Positions 14,331 to 19,836 of a stretch of 19,836 nucleotides of DNA are shown piece after piece; the first letter of the stretch is position 1, and each line of letters begins with the position of its first letter. This DNA comes from Fimbriimonadaceae bacterium (GTDB taxonomy: Bacteria > Armatimonadota > Fimbriimonadia > Fimbriimonadales > Fimbriimonadaceae). The DNA is taken from NCBI GenBank assembly GCA_025451715.1, contig JANWJY010000141.1, positions 1 through 19,836 of the forward strand. The letters are read 5' to 3'. Made by a program: the position numbers and the translations under genes. Below the pieces are notes generated by a model. It was not told where the DNA came from. It saw only the letters and a list, made by a program, of their open reading frames with translations, and did no database searches.

Positions 14331-16858
14331 ATCAGGGTGATACCATGCACACGCAGCCCGGAAGCCGCGTCCTCGCGCTGAAACTCGATCGACTTGACGA
14401 GCGCAGGCACGTCCGCGATCTCGATCACGACGGCGGTCAGTCCCTTCGACCTCGCCATCGCGGTCGCGTTCGGGTCGTCACCGGCGCGAAGCTCAACACC
14501 GTATCGAAGCTCCTTTTCTATCGAACTCCCGTCTGCGAGATGGACGGTGACCGTCGCGACGGTCGCGCCGACCTCCATCCAAGCGAAGCAATCGACAGCG
14601 ACCGCAACTCGTCTTGCCACGCGGTTGACCGTGACCCTCATTCCCGTCGGTGCGGCGGTGGAACGTGCGCTGACGTTGGATCGCAGCTCGAAGAGGCGCG
14701 CGCCACGGAACTTGAACTGTCCGACCTTGAACTCCGGGCCCGCATTTGCCAGCAACGAAACCCCGCCCTGCGGCGTTGCAGGCTGCCGAGTGTCGAACAC
14801 CATTCGCCTTGCGGTCTCCGCGGGGTCGTACGGGAGCTTGTCGGGCGGGAGCTTCTGTCCGCCCCACGAGTACTCGCCGGCGAGGAGGTACGCGGTGAGC
14901 TGCCGCATGTCCTCGACCAGTTTGACCTCACTGCTCTCGTAACCCAGCCACGTCGCCTGCAGGTATCCGGCTTGGTTCGCAATGGCCGCCTGAGTCAGGC
15001 CGAAGATGTTGTTCGGCCGGTACCACGCGGTCGCGATCGGCCGCATGCCGAACGACTTCCACTTCGCGAGCGACTTGTACCTCTTTGGGTTTGGCTCGTT
15101 CGCATAGTGCCAGTCACCGATCAGCGTTCCTTTCGGGACCACGCTCCTCCGCTCGATCGCGGCGGCAAGGCTGGGTGCGTGCATCCCGTCGTTCGCCTCG
15201 CCCGGAGCGAGCATCATGTCTCCCCAGAGCATCGGTTGGACGCCGGACCTCTTTGCAAAGTCGAACAGGAGAGGGAGTTGGTTGTCCCAGAGGCGGGTGG
15301 CGAGGGTCGGGTCTGCAGGAAAGCCCCGGGAATCGATCTCGTCGAGGCCGAAGTGGACAGTCTTCGGATTGAGAAGGGCGATCGCCTCCGACCACAGCGC
15401 AACAGTGAGATCCCTCGCCCTCTGCTTTCGCACATCGAGCGTATACGGAAGAGCGGGGTTGACGGCGAGGTCGAGGTTCTGGCCGTTCGCAAAGAGCCAC
15501 TCCATGTGACCGAGGCTCTGGATGAGAGGGATCGACTCGATTCCTCTCTGGCGATACGCGTTGAACAGTCTGACGAGATCCTCTCGCGACATCGTGCCCA
15601 CCGTGTTGATGCCCGGCAGCGACTCCCACGCGGTCCGCTCGCACTGCAGCACGACGTGGTCGAAGCGCAGGGGCACAAGCAGACGGTCCATGAGCCGCGT
15701 CTGAATCTCGAGCGCACGCGGCCCGACAAACATGTGCACGCCGCGCCATGTGGTCATCGGCTCGTCGTTCGTGATCGTAAAGTTCGGGATGAAGAGCCCC
15801 TTGTCGTCGCTTCGGACGAGCTGCGAGATTCGGGCGATCGCGTGCATCAGCCCCGACTGCCCGCCCGTCGTGATCTTAATAGTTCCACCGCTGCACACCA
15901 ACGAGTACCTCTCGCCGGCAAAACTGGGGCTCTGGAGGACCTCGACTGCCGTCGGTTCGCCATCGCCGACTTCCCAAAGACCGCTCACGTACTTGTTCAA
16001 GAGCGTTTCGGCCGTCGTCACGAGGCCAGGGACCGATGCGTTCAGCCGGAACTTCCCGCTGGTCCGGCGCGAACCTTCTCGATACACGATCGCGCGCGGA
16101 GTGGGAAGCAGCGGCAGCGGTTGTTGCGCCTCTTGCGCCCGTTCGAGCTTTGCGGCGATGCCGCTGACCGACTCGGTGGAAGCGGGTCGGTCGAAGAGCT
16201 TGGAGAAGCTCATTCTGACCGTGTACGCGACGCGCCCGCCTGGCCTGATCGCGTGCTCCAGCGAGCCCGCCCAGTGCACGGGCCTGCCGCGCGCCCAGTC
16301 CTGCGGATAGTTTCGGCCATCGAAAACGATGAACGGCTCGCTCGAACTCAGCGACATCCGTCCGAACGGTGCGTCGAAGGACAGCGAGCGTGTGCCGATC
16401 GCTAGCGCGCGCGTCCACACCGAGTCGTCGACCATCGGGACCTCGAAAAAGCGCGACCTTCGTATCTCGTCCGATTCTGCGCGCGCGTCCTTGAATGCCG
16501 AGGCCCACAGGAGGCCGAAACAGTTCTCGATGCGGACATCGCGGTCGCCGTTCCACTGGAACTCGTACCGCGCCGTGAGGTCGTTTCCTTCCAGCGTGTA
16601 CTTGATCGTGCCGAGCACCGCGCGGTCTTTGCCCTGGTACCGGACCGTGATCTCGTTCGGCGTGCTCGTGACGATCTTCGGCTGCCATCGCGAGCTGTAG
16701 ATGCCGGCCCTCCAACCTGGTTCGTAGTACTGGAACCCTGAGCCTGAGACGAGACGGACGCCTGAGACGTCGACGAAGAGGCCGGAGAACTGGTCGTAGC
16801 TGATCGTGACCGGGCCGGCGCTCGTGCCCAGCGCGGCGAGGAGGAGTGAGGCGATCAA
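14327..16858 (-). CDS. Glycoside hydrolase family 20 beta-N-acetylhexosaminidase with extra N-terminal domain
   Basis: Cleaves terminal beta-linked N-acetylhexosamine from chitin- or peptidoglycan-like chains. It has 843 residues: a short hydrophobic start (MIASLLLAALGTSAG, signal-like), an unassigned ~225-residue beta-rich domain, a GH20b-type alpha/beta domain (about 250-350: LPTPRAIVYREG, SGLMHAIARISQL), the TIM barrel from about 370, and a C-terminal ~170-residue beta domain. The catalytic pair is in HFGLDE (D506, E507), matching the family H-x-G-x-D-E. The substrate strand WGDMM is also visible. TTG at 16858 is the only upstream start; it overlaps the VanW stop as TTGA, and GGAGG ends directly before it, so reinitiation is likely. 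The barrel diverges from well-known members, so the substrate is uncertain. Confidence 0.88.
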   Translation of the reverse strand: MIASLLLAALGTSAGPVTISYDQFSGLFVDVSGVRLVSGSGFQYYEPGWRAGIYSSRWQPKIVTSTPNEITVRYQGKDRAVLGTIKYTLEGNDLTARYEFQWNGDRDVRIENCFGLLWASAFKDARAESDEIRRSRFFEVPMVDDSVWTRALAIGTRSLSFDAPFGRMSLSSSEPFIVFDGRNYPQDWARGRPVHWAGSLEHAIRPGGRVAYTVRMSFSKLFDRPASTESVSGIAAKLERAQEAQQPLPLLPTPRAIVYREGSRRTSGKFRLNASVPGLVTTAETLLNKYVSGLWEVGDGEPTAVEVLQSPSFAGERYSLVCSGGTIKITTGGQSGLMHAIARISQLVRSDDKGLFIPNFTITNDEPMTTWRGVHMFVGPRALEIQTRLMDRLLVPLRFDHVVLQCERTAWESLPGINTVGTMSREDLVRLFNAYRQRGIESIPLIQSLGHMEWLFANGQNLDLAVNPALPYTLDVRKQRARDLTVALWSEAIALLNPKTVHFGLDEIDSRGFPADPTLATRLWDNQLPLLFDFAKRSGVQPMLWGDMMLAPGEANDGMHAPSLAAAIERRSVVPKGTLIGDWHYANEPNPKRYKSLAKWKSFGMRPIATAWYRPNNIFGLTQAAIANQAGYLQATWLGYESSEVKLVEDMRQLTAYLLAGEYSWGGQKLPPDKLPYDPAETARRMVFDTRQPATPQGGVSLLANAGPEFKVGQFKFRGARLFELRSNVSARSTAAPTGMRVTVNRVARRVAVAVDCFAWMEVGATVATVTVHLADGSSIEKELRYGVELRAGDDPNATAMARSKGLTAVVIEIADVPALVKSIEFQREDAASGLRVHGITLI

Positions 16859-17598
16859 CCTCCTTTGTACTCCACAACCTTGTTCATGACCGGGTAGCAG
16901 TCGACCGATAGCAGCTCGCTCGTGTCGCCGGTGACGCGGTAGGTCTCGACGCTGTACCCGGCGTGCCCGGGGTTGCGGACGCGTCCGTACCGACCCGACC
17001 CGATCAGGAGCTCTTGCGGTTTTGCAACGTCGGCGATCCTCTGTTGGATCCGGATTCCATCCGTCGGCTTTTCGCTGCCGACGAGGTCGATGACGACGCC
17101 GTTCGGCGTGACAGTGCCCTCGACCGTGACTGGAAACGGGTACGGATTCGTGAACTTGAGGTCGATGCGGGGGTACGCGACCGCCGCGTCGCGGCCCGGC
17201 GAGATATAAGTCGGTGCGTAGTGGTGGCGGTGCCGCTCATCGATCTGCATGCCCGCTAGGAGCGCGGCGTTGTAGAGCGTGCTGCTCGTCTGGCAGACGC
17301 CGCCGCCCCACGAATCGACGAGGAGCCCGCCGAACGAGACGGGCGCGCGGCGGTAGCCCTTGTCGCGCGACCAGGTCCCGACAGTCTCGTTAAAGGAGAA
17401 CGTCGCACCCGGCAGCAGGACAAATCCGTCGAGCTGTTTGAGACAGAGCACCGCGTTGTGCCGCTGGTTGCCCATCCGCCCATCGAGCGGAGTGATATAG
17501 CGCGCCATCGTCACTTGTTTTGCACTTCCTGCGGTCAGCGCGTATACAAGACCGCCGAGGAAAAGCGCGATGAAAACGAGGGGGAGCCAGCGCCTCAC
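16855..17598 (-). CDS. VanW family protein
   Basis: A membrane-anchored protein of unknown biochemical role; the family is named from glycopeptide-resistance clusters and is widespread outside them. The GTG start at 17598 gives 247 residues. It overlaps the upstream TGA as GTGA and has GAGG 7 nt before it. Longer in-frame readings to 17811 only extend into the alpha-2-macroglobulin gene and look like shadow. One N-terminal helix (about 5-22) leads to the VanW core: PGATFSFNETVG, GGGVCQTSSTLYNAALLAG with its conserved Cys, RHHYAPTYISPGRDAAV, then LKFTNPYPFPV. A G5 domain often attached to this family is not seen. It lies between alpha-2-macroglobulin and GH20 in one operon. Confidence 0.93.
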   Translation of the reverse strand: MRRWLPLVFIALFLGGLVYALTAGSAKQVTMARYITPLDGRMGNQRHNAVLCLKQLDGFVLLPGATFSFNETVGTWSRDKGYRRAPVSFGGLLVDSWGGGVCQTSSTLYNAALLAGMQIDERHRHHYAPTYISPGRDAAVAYPRIDLKFTNPYPFPVTVEGTVTPNGVVIDLVGSEKPTDGIRIQQRIADVAKPQELLIGSGRYGRVRNPGHAGYSVETYRVTGDTSELLSVDCYPVMNKVVEYKGG

Positions 17599-19836
17599 TT
17601 TCGCACCTCGAGCTTTGCGGACCCGGTCGATGCGCGCACGTCGGGCTGGTACATCATTGACGCGGTAGCGGGCAGCGCGGTGCTGGTGCCGATAGCCTCG
17701 GCGCGGACCGAGTACTCGACGATGTTCTCGCCGGCCCTGAGATAACGCATGAAGAGTGCGGCGTGATCGTCGAGGAACATCTGGTCGCTCCACCAGTAGT
17801 ACCACTCCCACTCGTTGACGATTCCCGTTTCGATCGCGCGCGAGTTGCTGAGCGCGGGGTCGGTGACCATGACGTAGTCGCGGTCCCTGTCGGTCAGGAC
17901 CGTCAGTCGGCAGTGCAGGACTTCGCCGCTGCGCGCTGATGTAACCGGATTCCGACTGGGGACGAGGCGCAACGTGCCGTCTTCAAGCCGGCGTGACTCC
18001 ATCCGGAAGTACTCGCGCTTGATCCTGAGCCCGTCGCCCGAATCCGTGGATTGCGGATTGGGGTCGTAAGTGCCTTGTGTGAGCTTCGCAGAATAGTACA
18101 CGCGGCCCTGGCCGGCGAACTCGACGGTGACCTCGTTCGCGCCCTTCGCGAGCTTGTCGAACGGGACCGTGATGCGCTCTGTTCTGGATATGTTGCCCGG
18201 CGCAAACCTGTACTTACCAAGCTCTGTCCCATTGAGGAGCACGCGGGCCTCAAAGTCCGGCCTGAGCTCGTTATGGTGCCGGAGGTACTCGATCCCGGCC
18301 AGAACGATCTGGGCCGTGTCGCGCGTGCTGGTCCAGCAGTCTCCACGCTTCTTTCCGGTCAGGTATCGCAGAACCTTGCCCGCCCTGGCGCCGTCGGGCT
18401 CAGTCTTGATGACCGCCATGAGGGCGACGGCGGTCGGTTCGTACCACCAGTCGTACGCCCAGGACATCGTACTCTCGGTCTCGGTGGCAAGGGATATCAG
18501 TTTCTTGTACGCGGCAGCGCGGTACTTCGCTGTTTCACCGGTGAGTTTGCCGCCGGCCTCATGGATCGCGAGCACCGTGTAGGCGAGCGAGAGCTCGTCG
18601 TTCGCTAGGAGATTCGGATCGACGAGGAGACGCGACCACTCCGACGGTTCTACTCCGTGCAATGAGAGCGCGTAGGCGAGGCGCACGCGCTCGCCCTCAT
18701 AGTTGCTCGTGAGCACCGAGGTCTTCGCGTAGTTCCTCGCCCACTCGAGGGTGCGATCGACCAAGTGAGTGTTGATGTCAACGCCAGACTTCTTTGCATA
18801 GTAGAGCCCCTCGAGCACGAGCGCGGTCATTCCAGGATCGGCCTCGTCGTAGCTCCACCAGCCAAAGCCGCCGTCGCCGCGCTGCATCGTGCGGAGCCTC
18901 GCCTGGCTCTTCTCCGAAACGTCGACGATCTTTGCGTCAAGCGCAGGGATTTGGATCCCGGCTTCGCGCAGGAACTGGCGCACGACGACGGCGGGCATGA
19001 ACCTGCTCATCGTCTGTTCGACGCACCCGTAGGGGTAGTCGACGAGCGTGTCGAGCGATTCGACGATGCTGCCGAGTATCGATGGCGTCAGCGAAATCTG
19101 GAGGTCACCTGCGATCGCGTTCTGCTCGATCTTCATTTGAAACTTCGCGGAGGTCGTGGTGTCACCTGCGTTGTACGATTCGAACGTTGGACCGTTCGCG
19201 CGCACCGGGAGCTTGACCTCGAGGGCGTCCGTGTTTCCGCCGCGTGATGCGGCGGCGGTGACTCGGATGGTTGCACTGCCGGGATCGGCGGCCTGCAACT
19301 GCCATTCGACGCGCCCAGAGGACCTCGCCTTGAGGTCCAGCCGTTGGACGGCATTGCCGCTCACCTTGAGGCCGGTCGTTTGGATGCGGACGTCGACGTT
19401 CTGGTCTTGGTCCGTCTCGTTTCTCACGCTGACGCCGACGGTCTGGCTCTCGTCCTGCACCATGAATGCGGGCGGGCTGACGCGCACCATCAGCGGCTTG
19501 CGAGCGATCACGTCGCTACGGCCCTTGCCTGCCATCGCGCCGCTCGAGACCGCAGTGGCGGTCGCGCGCCACGACGTCAAGTTGTCGGGGAGCTTGACGC
19601 TCAGGGTCGCGGTACCGTCCGCGCCCGTAACGACCGACGGCGCCCAGAAGGCGGTGTCGCGAAAGTCGGTGCGGATGTCGGACTCCGCGCCCGACTTGTC
19701 GTCGCCGTCGAGATAGACCTCTGGGAAGGAGTAGTACGTCGAGACCGAGGACCATCGGTTCGGGAAGAACGAGCGCAACGGATCAGTGTCGTCCTCGCGG
19801 ATACTGTACACGCCCTCGTCCACGACCGAAACCGAG
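17595..19836 (-). CDS. Alpha-2-macroglobulin family protein, thioester type (5' end outside window)
   Basis: Periplasmic or envelope protease-trap protein. The visible 747 codons are the C-terminal half and continue past the window edge; a GTG at 19823 is not the start, since SVSVVDEGVYSI is the family's pre-bait strand. Seen in order: the MG7/CUB-type region with TAFW-like and TLSVKLPDNLTSWRATA, the complement-like thioester domain with PYGCVEQ (Cys codon 19023-19025, Gln codon 19014-19016), six-hairpin helices (GGFGWWSYDEADPGMTALVLEGL), then the C-terminal MG10 domain to EVRK. Keeping CxEQ means an active thioester is likely, as in the type found beside PbpC in proteobacteria. Here the next gene is VanW rather than a penicillin-binding protein. 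It heads, or lies near the head of, the four-gene operon. Confidence 0.95.
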   Translation of the reverse strand, partial: SVSVVDEGVYSIREDDTDPLRSFFPNRWSSVSTYYSFPEVYLDGDDKSGAESDIRTDFRDTAFWAPSVVTGADGTATLSVKLPDNLTSWRATATAVSSGAMAGKGRSDVIARKPLMVRVSPPAFMVQDESQTVGVSVRNETDQDQNVDVRIQTTGLKVSGNAVQRLDLKARSSGRVEWQLQAADPGSATIRVTAAASRGGNTDALEVKLPVRANGPTFESYNAGDTTTSAKFQMKIEQNAIAGDLQISLTPSILGSIVESLDTLVDYPYGCVEQTMSRFMPAVVVRQFLREAGIQIPALDAKIVDVSEKSQARLRTMQRGDGGFGWWSYDEADPGMTALVLEGLYYAKKSGVDINTHLVDRTLEWARNYAKTSVLTSNYEGERVRLAYALSLHGVEPSEWSRLLVDPNLLANDELSLAYTVLAIHEAGGKLTGETAKYRAAAYKKLISLATETESTMSWAYDWWYEPTAVALMAVIKTEPDGARAGKVLRYLTGKKRGDCWTSTRDTAQIVLAGIEYLRHHNELRPDFEARVLLNGTELGKYRFAPGNISRTERITVPFDKLAKGANEVTVEFAGQGRVYYSAKLTQGTYDPNPQSTDSGDGLRIKREYFRMESRRLEDGTLRLVPSRNPVTSARSGEVLHCRLTVLTDRDRDYVMVTDPALSNSRAIETGIVNEWEWYYWWSDQMFLDDHAALFMRYLRAGENIVEYSVRAEAIGTSTALPATASMMYQPDVRASTGSAKLEVRK

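Noticed and set aside
14345..16405. Plus-strand ORF of 686 codons opposite the GH20 gene
   Set aside because: Arginine-, histidine- and aspartate-rich shadow of the GH20 gene; no domain is recognisable, and the GH20 reading has clear catalytic motifs.
17599..17811. Extended VanW reading starting at 17811
   Set aside because: The extra 71 residues are arginine-rich shadow of the alpha-2-macroglobulin gene. The GTG at 17598 places the membrane helix at the N-terminus and has a good ribosome-binding site.

Overview
The window is a chromosomal segment of about 60% G+C from a free-living bacterium. Almost every base is coding. No rRNA, tRNA, CRISPR array, insertion sequence or phage gene was seen. 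An Armatimonadota (Fimbriimonas-like) or related lineage would fit the mix of Yip1-type membrane protein, VanW, DUF1080, bacterial alpha-2-macroglobulin and FadN/Etf genes. That placement is inference from gene content only.

Layout. (1) Positions 2-1328, plus strand: the 3' part of tsaD, then a small single-pass membrane protein. (2) Positions 1325-6066, minus strand: a gene string of acyl-CoA dehydrogenase, secreted protein of unknown function, ArnT/PMT-like glycosyltransferase, and a Xer tyrosine recombinase that overlaps the glycosyltransferase end. (3) Positions 6149-7343, minus strand: the conserved infC-rpmI-rplT operon. Here infC appears to start at an AUA codon, preceded by an 11-codon leader ORF whose stop overlaps that AUA. 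(4) Positions 7456-11186, plus strand: FadN-like hydroxyacyl-CoA dehydrogenase/enoyl-CoA hydratase, etfB and etfA, a beta-oxidation and electron-transfer operon. (5) Positions 11183-11854, minus strand: a Yip1-type membrane protein. (6) Positions 11956-13245, plus strand: two tandem DUF1080 secreted proteins. (7) Positions 13251-19836, minus strand: a tightly coupled envelope operon of alpha-2-macroglobulin (5' part outside the window), VanW, GH20 hexosaminidase and beta-lactamase-fold serine hydrolase, each junction overlapping by 4 nt.

How the genes work together. The acyl-CoA dehydrogenase, the FadN-like enzyme and EtfAB form an almost complete fatty-acid beta-oxidation set: the dehydrogenase passes electrons to ETF, and the FadN-like protein does hydration and the second oxidation. 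Only the thiolase is missing locally. The alpha-2-macroglobulin operon looks like an envelope defence or remodelling module. The infC operon is translation machinery.

Expression signals. Several genes have a TANNNT -10-like box 6 to 10 nt before the start codon and no Shine-Dalgarno, suggesting leaderless mRNAs. In two cases the -10 box begins with the stop codon of the gene before it. Two of the three convergent gene pairs share stop-codon bases and the third is 5 nt apart. No gene-free stretch exceeds 150 nt; the longest are 7344-7455, 11855-11955, 6067-6148 and 6497-6572, and what they hold is listed below.
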